A DNA stretch of 64,000 bases from the NCBI RefSeq assembly GCF_024171955.1, contig NZ_JAMTCS010000003.1:248001-312000 (forward strand), in the 5' to 3' direction. Position numbers and translations under genes: made by a program. The notes beneath the pieces are model-generated. The model ran no database searches, was not told the DNA's origin, and was given only the letters and a program-made list of their open reading frames with translations. This document shows, piece by piece, positions 23,798 through 32,655 of the stretch. This DNA is from Promicromonospora thailandica (GTDB lineage: Bacteria > Actinomycetota > Actinomycetes > Actinomycetales > Cellulomonadaceae). The stretch's first letter is position 1. Every line of letters starts with the position of its first letter.

Positions 23798-25036
23798 TCA
23801 GCGGGCCGCCGGGCCCGGGGGGAACTCGGGGCGCTCGAAGGCGTCGCGGATGCGCAGGCGGATCGTCGTGTCCAGCGCCTGGAGCTTCTTGGACGCACCG
23901 CGCTCGGTGACGTCCGAGATGTCCGTGACCACGTAGCCGATGTCGCCGCGCGTGGCGAGCATCTGACCCTCGATGTTGGCGCCGTGGTCGGCGAAGATCT
24001 GGTTCACCGTGGCCAGCACGCCCGGCACGTTGCGGTGCAGCAGCTTGATCCGGCCCACGCCCGTGTGCTCGAGCTGCAGGTTCGGCAGGTTGACGCTCAG
24101 CATCGTCGAGCCGGTCGTCACGTAGTCGCTCAGCTTCTTCGCGACGAACTGGCCGATCGCCTCCTGCGCCTCCTCCGTGGAACCGCCCACGTGCGGCGTG
24201 AGGATCACGTTGGGCAGGCCGCGCAGCACCGACTCGAACGAGTCGCCGCGCTTCTTGGGCTCCTGCGGGAAGACGTCGACGGCCGCACCGGAGAGGTGGC
24301 CCGAGGTGATGTGCTCGGCCAGCGAGTCGACGTCGACCACGAAACCGCGGCACAGGTTGAGGAAGATCGCGTCCTGCTTCATGCGCGCGAACTGCTTGGC
24401 GCCGAACAGGCCCGCGTTGCCGGACCGGCCGTCCACGTGCAGCGTCACGACGTCGGCGGTCTCCAGGAGCTCGTCGAGCGTCTCGGCGCGGCGCGCGTTG
24501 CCCAGCGCCAGCTTCTCCGCGGTGTCGTAGAAGATCACCGACATGCCGAGGTTCTCGGCGAGCACCGAGAGCTGCGAGCCGATGTTGCCGTAGCCGACGA
24601 TGCCCAGCGTGCGGCCGCGCACCTCGTGCGAGCCCTCGGCGGACTTGTCCCAGACGCCCGCGTGCAGCGCCCGGTCGCGCTCCGTCATGCGGCGCGTCAG
24701 CGAGATGATCTCGGCGATCGCCAGCTCCACCACCGACCGGGTGTTGGAGAACGGCGCGTTGAACACCGCGATGCCGCGGCCCGCGGCGGCCGTGAGGTTG
24801 ATCTGGTTGGTGCCGATGCTGAAGGCGCCCACCGCCACGAGGTCGGAGGCCTCGGACAGCACGCGCGCGGTCACCTCGGTCTTGGACCGGATGCCCAGGA
24901 GCTGGACGCCGTCGAGCGCGGAGATCAGCTCGTCCTCGTCCAGGGCTCCCTTGCGGTAGTCGACCTCGTACCCGGACGCTTCCAGGATCGGGACGGAGGT
25001 GGGGTGGACGTTCTCGAGGAGGAGGGCTCGCTGCAC
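23798..25036 (-). CDS. serA: D-3-phosphoglycerate dehydrogenase
   Basis: This 412-residue protein catalyses the first step of serine synthesis. It has the D-2-hydroxyacid dehydrogenase fold: NAD-binding GIVGYGNIGSQLSVLAENLG, catalytic Arg in NLCRGFVVDVD, catalytic His in LTPHVGGSTEEA, and a C-terminal ACT domain (HRNVPGVLATVNQIFADHGA) for serine feedback. The length matches the short E. coli-type SerA (410 residues), not the 530-residue actinobacterial form. GTG at 25036 (VQRALLLENVHP) fits family N-termini best; a TTG at 25072 would add 12 residues. It lies on the same strand as helD. Confidence 0.92.
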   Translation of the reverse strand: MQRALLLENVHPTSVPILEASGYEVDYRKGALDEDELISALDGVQLLGIRSKTEVTARVLSEASDLVAVGAFSIGTNQINLTAAAGRGIAVFNAPFSNTRSVVELAIAEIISLTRRMTERDRALHAGVWDKSAEGSHEVRGRTLGIVGYGNIGSQLSVLAENLGMSVIFYDTAEKLALGNARRAETLDELLETADVVTLHVDGRSGNAGLFGAKQFARMKQDAIFLNLCRGFVVDVDSLAEHITSGHLSGAAVDVFPQEPKKRGDSFESVLRGLPNVILTPHVGGSTEEAQEAIGQFVAKKLSDYVTTGSTMLSVNLPNLQLEHTGVGRIKLLHRNVPGVLATVNQIFADHGANIEGQMLATRGDIGYVVTDISDVTERGASKKLQALDTTIRLRIRDAFERPEFPPGPAAR

Positions 25037-25080
25037 GCACCCATGGTGCGCCAGGGGGCCCGGATGCACCAAGCGGACCC

Positions 25081-25111
25081 GGGCCTCGTCCCGCCTGCTG
25101 GGACGAAGGCC
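25081..25111. terminator. Hairpin between helD and serA
   Basis: GGGCCTCGTCCC and GGGACGAAGGCC pair with one bulged base around a seven-base loop, 28 bases after the helD stop (minus strand). No T-tract follows. It may separate helD transcription from serA. Confidence 0.4.
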
Positions 25112-25138
25112 GGGACAAACGCCCGAGCGGCCCCGTCC

Positions 25139-27433
25139 TCAGAACCCCTCGGGCAGGTCCCGCGCGTGCACGACGACGAGCCGCTGGGTCGGGCGCGTCA
25201 TGGCCACGTACAGGTCGCTCGTGCCGCCCGGGCCCTCCGCGATCGCGGCGGGCTCGACGAGCACCACCGCGTCGAACTCGAGGCCCTTGGTCTCGCGCGG
25301 CGAGAGCACGGTCACCTGGGCGTCCTCGGGCCGCTGCGCGGCCAGCCGGGCCGCCTCCTGCTCGCCGACGGCGGCGGGCAGCGCCGCCGTCAGCGCCTCG
25401 GCCGTTCGGCGCACCCCGGCGGCCGGCACGACGACGGCCACCCGGCCGGCGTCGGGCCCCACGAACTCCTTGGTGAGCCGGAGCGCCTCGGTGACCACCG
25501 TCTCGGCGTCGGGCAGGTGCTCGGTGCCCGCAGCCGCACCAGCACCCGCGCGCACCGTGACGAGCGAGCCCTCGACGTCCCGCGCCGCGCGCAGGTCGGA
25601 GACCGGCAGCCGCGCCGCGCGGGCCACGCGCTGCGCGGTGTCGGCGACCGTCGCGGGCGTGCGGTAGGACACGGTGAGCTCCGCCAGCCGCCAGCCGTCG
25701 CGCAGCAGCGGCGTGAGCATGCGGTCCCAGCTGCGCGCCCCGGCCGCGGACGAGGTCTGCGCCACGTCGCCGACCACCGTCATCGACCGGGTCGGCACCC
25801 GGCGCACGAGCGCGCGCCAGGCCATGGGAGACAGCTCCTGCGCCTCGTCGACCACGACGTGGCCGTACGTCCAGCTCCGGTCGGCGGCGGCCCGCTCGGC
25901 CGTGGTGAGCGACGGGCCGCCCGCGGCGAAGCGCGCGGCGAGCGTCTCGGCGTCCACCAGGCCCGCGTAGTCGCCCATCATCGACCGCGTGGCGTCCAGG
26001 GACTGCTGCGCGTACCGCCGGGCCTGCTCCTCGGCGGCCGCCGCGGCGCGCGCCTCGGCCTGCGTCACCGAGTCGTCCTCGCCGAGCAGCTCGTACGCCT
26101 CGTCCAGGATCGGCACGTCCGACTCGGTCCACGGCGCACCCGGCTCGCGCTGCAGCAGGCGCCGCTCGCGCGCGGTCAGCTCCGGGGCCGCCTCGGCCAG
26201 GCGGTGCGGCTTCGCGTACAGGTCGGCGACCAGCTTCTCCGGCGTGATCGGCAGCCAGGCGATGTTCAGCGCCACGCGCACGGCGCGGTCGGAGCGCAGG
26301 TCCTCCAGCACCGTCGCCCGGTCCTCGCCCGACAGCGGGTCGCCCGTGAAGTCGCGGTACTGGTCCGCGAGGCGCTCCAGCATGTCGCGCACGAACGTGG
26401 TGCGCGCCAGGTTGTGCGGCTTGTGCGTGCGCCGTGCCTTGGCGATCGCGTCGCTCACGTCGCGGGGCCGGATCACGAAGTCGTGCCCCTCCACGCGCAC
26501 CGGGACGTCGTGCTGGGGCACGCGCTCGCGTGCCCGCACGGCCCGGCGGATCACCTTGCGCCACAGCAGCAGCCCCTTGAGCCGGGCCACCTGCCCCTCG
26601 TCGACGGCGGTCGCGCGGATGCCGGGGATCAGGTCGCCGACGGTCGTGGAGACCACGCCCGTCTCGCCGAGCGACGGCAGCACCTGGTCGATGTACCGCA
26701 GGAACGCGCTGGACGGGCCCACGACCAGCACGCCGGACCGCTCCAGCAGCCGCCGGTGCGCGTACAGGAGGTAGGCGGCGCGGTGCAGCGCCACCGCCGT
26801 CTTGCCGGTGCCCGGGCCGCCCTGCACCACGAGCGCCCCCGTGAGCTCCGAGCGGATGATGCGGTCCTGCTCCGCCTGGATGGTCGCGACGATGTCCGTC
26901 ATGCGGCCGGTGCGCCCCTGCGCCATGGCGGCCAGCAGGGCGCCCTCGCCGGACAGCGCCTCGGTGTCGATCTCGCCCTCGAGGTCGAGCACCTCGTCCT
27001 CCAGGCCCGTCACCGACCGGCCCTTGGTCACCAGGTGCCGGCGGCGCCGCACGTCGCCGGGGTGCAGCGCCGTCGCCCGGTAGAACGCCTCGGCGGCGGG
27101 GGCGCGCCAGTCCGTCAGCATGGAGCGGTGCTCGGCGTCGGTCAGGCCGATGCGGCCCACGTACCGGGTCACGGTGCCGTCGCCGGACCCCTCCGCGAGG
27201 TCGAGCCGGCCGAAGACCAGACGGTCCTCGACGGCGTCCAGCTGCGCCGCGCGGTCCTCGTACAGCGTGGCGAACGCGTCGCGCTCGCTGCGGTTCTGGT
27301 GGGTGCCCACCGCGCCCGCGAGGCGGACGCTGCGCAGGCGGTCGGCGGTCGTGCCCCGCAGGGTGTCCAGCCGGGCGTACATCGTGTCGACGACTTCCTG
27401 CTCGTGGGCGAGCTCGCCCGCGATTCCCGTCAC
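25139..27433 (-). CDS. helD: HelD-type RNA polymerase recycling helicase
   Basis: This 764-residue UvrD/Rep-like ATPase has Walker A VVQGGPGTGKTAVALHRAAY (near residue 205), a Walker B-type VVVDEAQELSPMAW, VVGDVAQTSSAAG, SYRTP and ETKGLEFDAVVLVEP motifs. The N-terminal coiled-coil arm (ELAHEQEVVDTMYARLDTLR) and a long middle insertion identify the HelD family, which pries stalled RNA polymerase off DNA and in some actinobacteria gives rifamycin tolerance. GTG 27433 follows GGAGGTAGGG. I found no rifamycin-associated element upstream, so induction by rifamycin is not supported. Confidence 0.9.
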   Translation of the reverse strand: MTGIAGELAHEQEVVDTMYARLDTLRGTTADRLRSVRLAGAVGTHQNRSERDAFATLYEDRAAQLDAVEDRLVFGRLDLAEGSGDGTVTRYVGRIGLTDAEHRSMLTDWRAPAAEAFYRATALHPGDVRRRRHLVTKGRSVTGLEDEVLDLEGEIDTEALSGEGALLAAMAQGRTGRMTDIVATIQAEQDRIIRSELTGALVVQGGPGTGKTAVALHRAAYLLYAHRRLLERSGVLVVGPSSAFLRYIDQVLPSLGETGVVSTTVGDLIPGIRATAVDEGQVARLKGLLLWRKVIRRAVRARERVPQHDVPVRVEGHDFVIRPRDVSDAIAKARRTHKPHNLARTTFVRDMLERLADQYRDFTGDPLSGEDRATVLEDLRSDRAVRVALNIAWLPITPEKLVADLYAKPHRLAEAAPELTARERRLLQREPGAPWTESDVPILDEAYELLGEDDSVTQAEARAAAAAEEQARRYAQQSLDATRSMMGDYAGLVDAETLAARFAAGGPSLTTAERAAADRSWTYGHVVVDEAQELSPMAWRALVRRVPTRSMTVVGDVAQTSSAAGARSWDRMLTPLLRDGWRLAELTVSYRTPATVADTAQRVARAARLPVSDLRAARDVEGSLVTVRAGAGAAAGTEHLPDAETVVTEALRLTKEFVGPDAGRVAVVVPAAGVRRTAEALTAALPAAVGEQEAARLAAQRPEDAQVTVLSPRETKGLEFDAVVLVEPAAIAEGPGGTSDLYVAMTRPTQRLVVVHARDLPEGF

Positions 27434-27498
27434 GCCCTACCTCCGTGGCTACCAGCGAAAAAACGTCGGTCGCGATCAACCGGCCAACCATTATCGCG

Positions 27499-27517
27499 CA
27501 CGTGTCACGCACACGTG
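27499..27517. promoter_or_regulatory. CACGTG-containing inverted repeat in divergent promoter
   Basis: CACGTGT and ACACGTG form perfect 7-bp arms around CACGC in the 132-base region between helD and the phosphatase gene. It lies just upstream of the predicted -35 of the phosphatase promoter. An operator role is only inferred. Confidence 0.35.
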
Positions 27518-27528
27518 GGCGGCCCCCG

Positions 27529-27558
27529 CTGACACGGCGTCATCTCGCTGGATAGGAT
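27529..27558 (+). promoter_or_regulatory. Promoter of the phosphatase-kinase module, leaderless
   Basis: CTGACA (27529-27534) and TAGGAT (27553-27558) are separated by 18 bases, a good vegetative-sigma promoter. The -10 ends seven bases before ATG 27566 and there is no ribosome binding site, so the mRNA probably begins at the start codon. Confidence 0.6.
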
Positions 27559-27565
27559 CGCCGCC

Positions 27566-28957
27566 ATGGCACTGGGCGGGGCGAGGTCGGCGGGGCCCAG
27601 AGGCGGGCCCGGCGGCCCCTCGCGTGCCTCCCGGATCGACGGTCCCATCTCGGTGCTCCTGGTCGAGGACGACGACGCGGACGCGTTCCTCGTGGGGGAG
27701 CTGCTGGCCGACGCGGACGTCGAGGCGGACCTGCGGGCCGACCTGCACCGCGCGCGCTCGATCGACGAGGCCCTCGGCATCCTGTCCATGGTCGCCGTCG
27801 ACTGCCTGCTGCTCGACCTCGGCCTGCCGGACGGCGAGGGGCTGGGCGCCCTGCGCCGGGTCATCGAGGGCATCGAGGTGCTCCCGGAGCAGCCCGCCGT
27901 CGTCGTGCTCACCGGGAACACCGCGCACGACCTGGGCGCCGCCGCCGTCGCCAACGGGGCCGACGACTACCTGGTCAAGGCGGACGTCGACGGCGACGCG
28001 CTGGCCCGCTGCCTGCGCTACGCCACCCTGCGCCGCAGGTCGGCCGCCCAGCAGATAGCGCTGTTCCGCAGCGAGGTGCGCGCCGCCGAGACCACGCGCC
28101 TCGAACGCGCCCTGCTGCCCAAGGAGCTGGTCACCGACGACCGGGTCTCGGTCATGGTCGGCTACCTGCCGGGCGGCAACGGCCTGCTCGGCGGCGACTT
28201 CTTCGACACCGTGGAGCGGCCCGACGGCACGCTCGTCACGGTCATCGGCGACGTCGCGGGCCACGGCCCGGACGAGGCCGCGCTCGGCGCCGCGATGCGC
28301 ACCGCGTGGCGCACGCTCGTGCTCGCGGACACGCCCGCCCCCGACGTGCTGCCGCTCCTGGAACGGGTGCTGCTCGCGGAGCGCGGGCGGCCCGAGGTGT
28401 TCGTGACCATCTGCCAGATGGTGATCTCGCCCGACCGCCGGCGCATGGACGTCTACCTCGCGGGCCACCCGCCGCCCCTGCTCGTCGTGCCCCAGGTGGA
28501 CCAGCAGGCCGCCGTGCTCGTCACGCACCGGTGCGAGGAGCTGTCCGCCGCGCGGCGCGGGCGCGCCCTGGGCATCCCTGTCGACGGCGGCTGGGAGGCG
28601 CACACCGTCGACCTGCCGGAGGTGTGGACGGCCGTGCTCTACACGGACGGGCTGGTCGAGGCGGCGGTCGGCGCCGACCCGAAGGGCACGCCGGTGCTCG
28701 CGCCCAGCGCCCACGGCCGCATGCCGCGGCTCGGCGCGCACGGGCTGCGCAGCGTCGTGGAGCGGGAGATGGACCAGGGCACGGACGAGGTGGTCACCCG
28801 CGTGCTGCGCCGCGTGCGCGAGCTGCACGGCGGCCCCCTGGTCGACGACGCCGCGCTGCTCTTCGTCGGCTGGGCGGGCGCGGGGGCGACCGGGCCCGCC
28901 GAGCGCACGTCGACGCTCGCCGACGCGGTGGAGTGGTCGGAGTGGTCGCGGACATGA
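27566..28957 (+). CDS. Response-regulator PP2C phosphatase (RsbU/SpoIIE-like)
   Basis: This 463-residue protein has an N-terminal receiver domain (residues 28-150; acidic pocket VEDDDADA, phospho-acceptor Asp84 in LLLDLGLPDG, Lys in YLVKAD). A short linker helix and a SpoIIE-type PP2C phosphatase domain follow, with metal ligands in GGDFFD, VIGDVAGHGPDEA and LYTDGLVEA. Such proteins dephosphorylate anti-sigma-factor antagonists in response to phosphorylation. The stop overlaps the histidine kinase start by ATGA, so that kinase is the likely input. No antagonist or anti-sigma gene is next to it. Confidence 0.91.
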   Translation: MALGGARSAGPRGGPGGPSRASRIDGPISVLLVEDDDADAFLVGELLADADVEADLRADLHRARSIDEALGILSMVAVDCLLLDLGLPDGEGLGALRRVIEGIEVLPEQPAVVVLTGNTAHDLGAAAVANGADDYLVKADVDGDALARCLRYATLRRRSAAQQIALFRSEVRAAETTRLERALLPKELVTDDRVSVMVGYLPGGNGLLGGDFFDTVERPDGTLVTVIGDVAGHGPDEAALGAAMRTAWRTLVLADTPAPDVLPLLERVLLAERGRPEVFVTICQMVISPDRRRMDVYLAGHPPPLLVVPQVDQQAAVLVTHRCEELSAARRGRALGIPVDGGWEAHTVDLPEVWTAVLYTDGLVEAAVGADPKGTPVLAPSAHGRMPRLGAHGLRSVVEREMDQGTDEVVTRVLRRVRELHGGPLVDDAALLFVGWAGAGATGPAERTSTLADAVEWSEWSRT

Positions 28958-30603
28958 CCCTGGTGCCCGACGAGCACCGGTTCACCGGTGTGTCCATGCG
29001 CCGCCGGCTCGCGCGGCTCCTCGGCGCGGTGGCCGCCATGCTCGTGATCGCGCTCGCGGTCGCCGTGCTCGCCCTGATCCAGTCCCGCGGCCTCGACGCG
29101 CGCGCCGACGGCCCGTACTACCGGGCCCTGGTCGACGGCGAGCGGGCCGCCCTCGCGCTCAGCGACGCCGACGCCTCGCTGCGCGCCTACCGCGCCACGT
29201 GCGACGACGCCGCGCTGGAGCCGTGGACGCGGGCGGTCGGGTCGAGCGGCCGCATCACGCTCCTGTCCGACGTCGAGCGCCGCGAGCTGGCCGGCGACGC
29301 CGAGGTGATCCTGGCCCACGAGGAGGCCGCCCGCCGCACCACCGCCTGGTTCGAGCAGTACGCCGAGCCCGTGCTGCGGGCCGTGCAGGCGGCGCCGGCC
29401 GGGCAGGCCGCCTGCAACGCGGCCCTGGCGGACACCGCGCCGCCCGCCGCGCAGGGGGAGGCGCTGTACGAGAGCGCGCGCACCGCCGTCGTCGGCTACC
29501 TCGCCGAGCTGGGCGCGCAGCGCGACGAGATCGTCGCCACGCGGGCCGTGTGGGAGAACCTGCTGCTCGGCGCCGTGGCGACCCTCGTGCTCGTCGTGGT
29601 GCTCATGGGCACGATGATGTGGCTGGCCCTGGAGGGCTGGGTGATCCGGCCGCTGACCGAGCTGACCGCCGCCGTGCGGGTGGTGAGCAGCGGCGGCATC
29701 CGGCGGGAGATCCGACCCGCGGGCACGGGCGAGGTGGCCCTGCTCGCGATGCACGTCGAGACCATGCGCCGCGACCTCGTGCACCAGGTGGAGGAGATCC
29801 GGCTCTCGCACCAGGAGGTCGAGAACGCGCACACGCTGCTCAGCGAGAAGACGCGCGAGCTCGAGCGGTCCAACCGCGACCTGGAGCAGTTCGCGTACGT
29901 GGCGTCGCACGACCTGCAGGAGCCCCTGCGCAAGGTCGCGAGCTTCACGCAGCTGCTGCAGAAGCGCTACGGCGGGGCGCTCGACTCGCGCGCCGACCAG
30001 TACATCGAGTTCGCGGTCGACGGCGCGAAACGCATGCAGGGCCTCATCCAGGACCTGCTGAGCTTCTCGCGCGTGGGACGCACCGGCGTGGCCCGCGAGG
30101 ACGTGGACCTGGAGGGCGTGCTCACCGCCGCGCTGTCCGAGCTGTCCGACCGGATCACGGAGACCGGCGCCGAGATCGAGCACGACCCGATGCCCGAGGT
30201 GCACGGCGAGCGCGCCCTGCTGCAGCAGCTCTTCGTCAACCTGGTGGGCAACTCGCTCAAGTTCCGCGACCCCGAGCGGCCACCCGTCGTCCGGATCGAG
30301 GTGCGCAGCATGCGCGCGCACTGGGAGATCTCGGTGGTGGACAATGGCATCGGCATCGACGCGCAGTACGCCGAGCGGGTGTTCGTCATCTTCCAGCGCC
30401 TGCACTCGCGCGAGCAGTACGCGGGCAGCGGCATCGGCCTGTCGCTCGTGAAGCGGATCGTGGAGTACCACAAGGGCCGCATCTGGATCGAGCCCGCGGC
30501 CGGCGGCGGCACGATCGTGCGGTTCACCCTGGCCCGCCGCCAGGGCCAGCCCGGCGCGGGGCGCCTCTCAACCGAGCGCGCGCAGTCGACTACGCTGGGC
30601 TGA
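28954..30603 (+). CDS. Membrane sensor histidine kinase with HAMP domain
   Basis: This 549-residue kinase has a transmembrane helix (LLGAVAAMLVIALAVAVLAL) and a 160-residue extracytoplasmic helical sensor. A second membrane helix (LLLGAVATLVLVVVLMGTMM), a HAMP linker and a coiled coil follow. The HisKA dimerisation domain has the phospho-His in YVASHDLQEPLRK (about residue 319), and the HATPase has N-box LFVNLVGNSLKF and G boxes VDNGIGID and SGIGLSLVKRI. The HisKA resembles that of phytochrome-type kinases (LEQFAYVASHDLQ). The signal is unknown. It sits between the phosphatase and a single-domain receiver, both likely partners. Confidence 0.92.
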   Translation: MTLVPDEHRFTGVSMRRRLARLLGAVAAMLVIALAVAVLALIQSRGLDARADGPYYRALVDGERAALALSDADASLRAYRATCDDAALEPWTRAVGSSGRITLLSDVERRELAGDAEVILAHEEAARRTTAWFEQYAEPVLRAVQAAPAGQAACNAALADTAPPAAQGEALYESARTAVVGYLAELGAQRDEIVATRAVWENLLLGAVATLVLVVVLMGTMMWLALEGWVIRPLTELTAAVRVVSSGGIRREIRPAGTGEVALLAMHVETMRRDLVHQVEEIRLSHQEVENAHTLLSEKTRELERSNRDLEQFAYVASHDLQEPLRKVASFTQLLQKRYGGALDSRADQYIEFAVDGAKRMQGLIQDLLSFSRVGRTGVAREDVDLEGVLTAALSELSDRITETGAEIEHDPMPEVHGERALLQQLFVNLVGNSLKFRDPERPPVVRIEVRSMRAHWEISVVDNGIGIDAQYAERVFVIFQRLHSREQYAGSGIGLSLVKRIVEYHKGRIWIEPAAGGGTIVRFTLARRQGQPGAGRLSTERAQSTTLG

Positions 30604-30667
30604 GACGGCCCGACCAGCGCCGACGCGGGCCGGTGCCCGGCGCTGCCGAGACTGAAGAGGTACGTGC

Positions 30668-31105
30668 GTGAGCGGCAACAAGGTGATGGAGATCCTCCTG
30701 GTGGAGGACGACCCGGGCGACGTCCTGATGACCCGCGAGGCGTTCGAGGACCACCGCGTCCCGAACCACGTCTCCGTGGTGGGCGACGGCGTGAGCGCGC
30801 TGGAGTTCCTCCGCAAGCAGGGTCCGTACGCGCAGGCCCCGACGCCCGACCTCGTGCTGCTCGACCTCAACCTGCCGAAGATGGACGGCATGGAGGTGCT
30901 GGCGGTCGCCAAGGGCGACCCGATGCTGCGGCACATCCCGGTGGTCGTGCTGACGACGTCGGACGCGCAGGAGGACGTGGTGGGCTCCTACTCGCTGCAC
31001 GCCAACGCATACGTGACCAAGCCGGTGGACTTCGAGCAGTTCATCGCGGCGGTGCGCCAGATCGACGAGTTCTTCGTGTCCGTGGTGCGGCTGCCGGGTC
31101 GGTAG
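30668..31105 (+). CDS. Single-domain response regulator (Rcp1-like)
   Basis: This 145-residue protein is a lone receiver domain with acidic pocket VEDDPGD, phospho-acceptor Asp66 in LVLLDLNLP, the conserved Thr in VVLTTSD and Lys in VTKPVDFEQF. Members of this Rcp1-like group (NLPKMDGMEVL) pair with phytochrome-type histidine kinases. GTG 30668 follows AGAGG. With no output domain it may act as a phosphate shuttle or sink between the upstream kinase and phosphatase. Confidence 0.91.
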   Translation: MSGNKVMEILLVEDDPGDVLMTREAFEDHRVPNHVSVVGDGVSALEFLRKQGPYAQAPTPDLVLLDLNLPKMDGMEVLAVAKGDPMLRHIPVVVLTTSDAQEDVVGSYSLHANAYVTKPVDFEQFIAAVRQIDEFFVSVVRLPGR

Positions 31106-31254
31106 GGTTCGCGGCGGCAGCCTTCCCGGCGACGAAGTTCCCGACGACGCCGAGGGCGTAACGGGAAGACACCGGGCCGCCGAGACGTTGGACACGATGG
31201 ACACCCTGTCGTTCCGGGTGCCGCCGAACCACTCCGACGAGCGAGGGAGCGCAC

Positions 31255-32184
31255 GTGCTTGACCCCCAGGGCATCTACGACGTCGACGAGGCAGCGGTCG
31301 GGCGCGCGTTGGGTCGCAGCGTGCCCGGCAGCACCGACGGGCCCGTCCTCCTGCACGCCGTCCGCGGTTTCGTGGACGCCGGGAGCGCGGGCGACATCGC
31401 CGTCGAGCACCTCATCGACCAGTTCCGCGTCGAGCGGCTGGTGACGTTCGACGTCGACCAGCTCCTCGACTACCGCTCCAAGCGGGCGACCATGCTGTTC
31501 GACTCCGACCGCTGGGCCGACTACCAGGCGCCCTACCTCGCGGTCGACCACCTGACGGACGCCGAGGGCACCGGCTTCCTGCTGCTGCACGGCGCCGAGC
31601 CGGACCTGCAGTGGGAGCGCGTCGTGGCCGCGCTGATCCAGCTCGTCGAGCGGTTCAACGTCAGCCTCGTCGTGGGCCTCCAGGGCATCCCGATGGGCCT
31701 GCCGCACACGCGGCCGCTGTCGCTGACCGCGCACGCCACCCGGCCCGCGCTGGTGGACGACTACACCTCCTGGTTCGGCAGCGTGAAGGTGCCGGGCTCG
31801 CTGGCGGCGCTGTTCGAGTACCGGCTGGGCGAGGTAGGCCACGACGCGCTGGGCTTCACGGTGCACGTGCCGCACTACCTGGCGCAGTCGCAGTACCCGC
31901 CGGCCACGGTGGTCGCGCTGCAGCACACGGAGCGGGCCACAGGTCTGGACCTGGCGATCGGCGCGCTGGAGGAGGCCGCGACGGACGCCAAGATCGAGGT
32001 GGAGAAGCAGGTGGCGGAGTCGGCGGAGGTCGCAGCCGTCGTGAAGGCGCTGGAGGAGCAGTACGACGCCTTCGCGCGGTCGATCGGCCGCCCGAGCCTG
32101 CTCGCCGAGACCACGCCGATCCCGAGCGCCGACGAGCTGGGCGCCGAGTTCGAGCGGTTCCTCGCTCAGCAGAACGGCGACTGA
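31255..32184 (+). CDS. PAC2-family protein
   Basis: This 309-residue protein belongs to the PAC2 (proteasome assembly chaperone 2-like) family, seen in LLHAVRGFVDAGSAGDIAVE, TFDVDQLLDYRSKRATMLFD and VVGLQGIPMGLPHTRPLSLT. Actinobacterial members lie outside proteasome gene clusters and have no settled function; a role in assembly or ATP-dependent ligation is only suggested by relatives. GTG 31255 follows GAGGGAG. The C-terminal 60 residues are helical and charged. It precedes the cold-shock gene by 222 bases. Confidence 0.85.
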   Translation: MLDPQGIYDVDEAAVGRALGRSVPGSTDGPVLLHAVRGFVDAGSAGDIAVEHLIDQFRVERLVTFDVDQLLDYRSKRATMLFDSDRWADYQAPYLAVDHLTDAEGTGFLLLHGAEPDLQWERVVAALIQLVERFNVSLVVGLQGIPMGLPHTRPLSLTAHATRPALVDDYTSWFGSVKVPGSLAALFEYRLGEVGHDALGFTVHVPHYLAQSQYPPATVVALQHTERATGLDLAIGALEEAATDAKIEVEKQVAESAEVAAVVKALEEQYDAFARSIGRPSLLAETTPIPSADELGAEFERFLAQQNGD

Positions 32185-32406
32185 GACCCCGCCGGGAGCG
32201 GCCTTCCGTGTCCCGGTGTGTCCCAGCTGCGGCAGAAATGTGCGTGTTCCGTGGCACATTTGAGTGGTCCATGCCACACTGGCCCACGTTGCAGTGACGT
32301 ACCAAGGCCACGTCCGCCGTGTCGTGAGCAAGTCGGGAAAGCATTGCGGCGCGGGGGCGGGCATCGGGCCCGCCGTCGGATCCCGGACGGAAGGTCGAAG
32401 GACAGC
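32185..32406 (+). promoter_or_regulatory. Long leader region of the cold-shock gene with overlapping inverted repeats
   Basis: The 222 bases before cspA contain AAATGTG/CACATTT (arms 32236-32242 and 32255-32261) and GTGGCA/TGCCAC (32251-32256 and 32272-32277). The two repeats share bases, so they could form alternative hairpins. Long structured leaders are typical of cold-shock mRNAs. I could not place the promoter with confidence; a part of this region could be operator DNA instead. Confidence 0.4.
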
Positions 32407-32610
32407 ATGGCGCAGGGTTCTGTGAAGTGGTTCAACGCGGAGAAGGGGTACGGGTTCATCGCCCAGGACGGCGGCGGCGCCGACGTCTTCGTGCACTACT
32501 CCGCGATCCAGTCCAGCGGTTACCGGTCGCTCGAGGAGGCCCAGCGGGTCGAGTTCGAGATCACGCAGGGCCCCAAGGGGCCGCAGGCGGAGGCAGTCGT
32601 CCCGCTGTGA
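32407..32610 (+). CDS. cspA: Cold-shock protein
   Basis: This 67-residue protein is a complete cold-shock domain with both RNA-binding motifs: RNP1 KGYGFIAQD and RNP2 DVFVHYSAI. It starts [17 protein letters not shown], the standard beginning. It binds single-stranded RNA and DNA and melts mRNA structure. ATG 32407 has a GGAAGG stretch about 13 bases upstream. A strong UUCG-tetraloop hairpin follows 13 bases after the stop. Confidence 0.97.
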   Translation: MAQGSVKWFNAEKGYGFIAQDGGGADVFVHYSAIQSSGYRSLEEAQRVEFEITQGPKGPQAEAVVPL

Positions 32611-32623
32611 GGTAGCTCGTGAG

Positions 32624-32655
32624 AGAGGCCGCGTACCTTCGGGTGCGCGGCCTCT
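32624..32655 (+). terminator. Intrinsic terminator of cspA
   Basis: A 14-bp stem (32624-32637 with 32642-32655, one G-U pair) is closed by a C(UUCG)G tetraloop and followed by TTT. This is the clearest factor-independent terminator in the window. Confidence 0.88.

Noticed and set aside
23984-27532. A 1182-codon plus-strand open frame
   Set aside because: It lies antisense to serA and helD, both with clear catalytic motifs. Long open antisense frames are common in very GC-rich DNA, and its translation is low-complexity Arg/Gly/His-rich with no domain.
27434-27565. Rifamycin-associated element upstream of helD
   Set aside because: I looked for the GC-rich palindrome known upstream of rifamycin-induced helicase genes and found only an unrelated CACGTGT/ACACGTG repeat.
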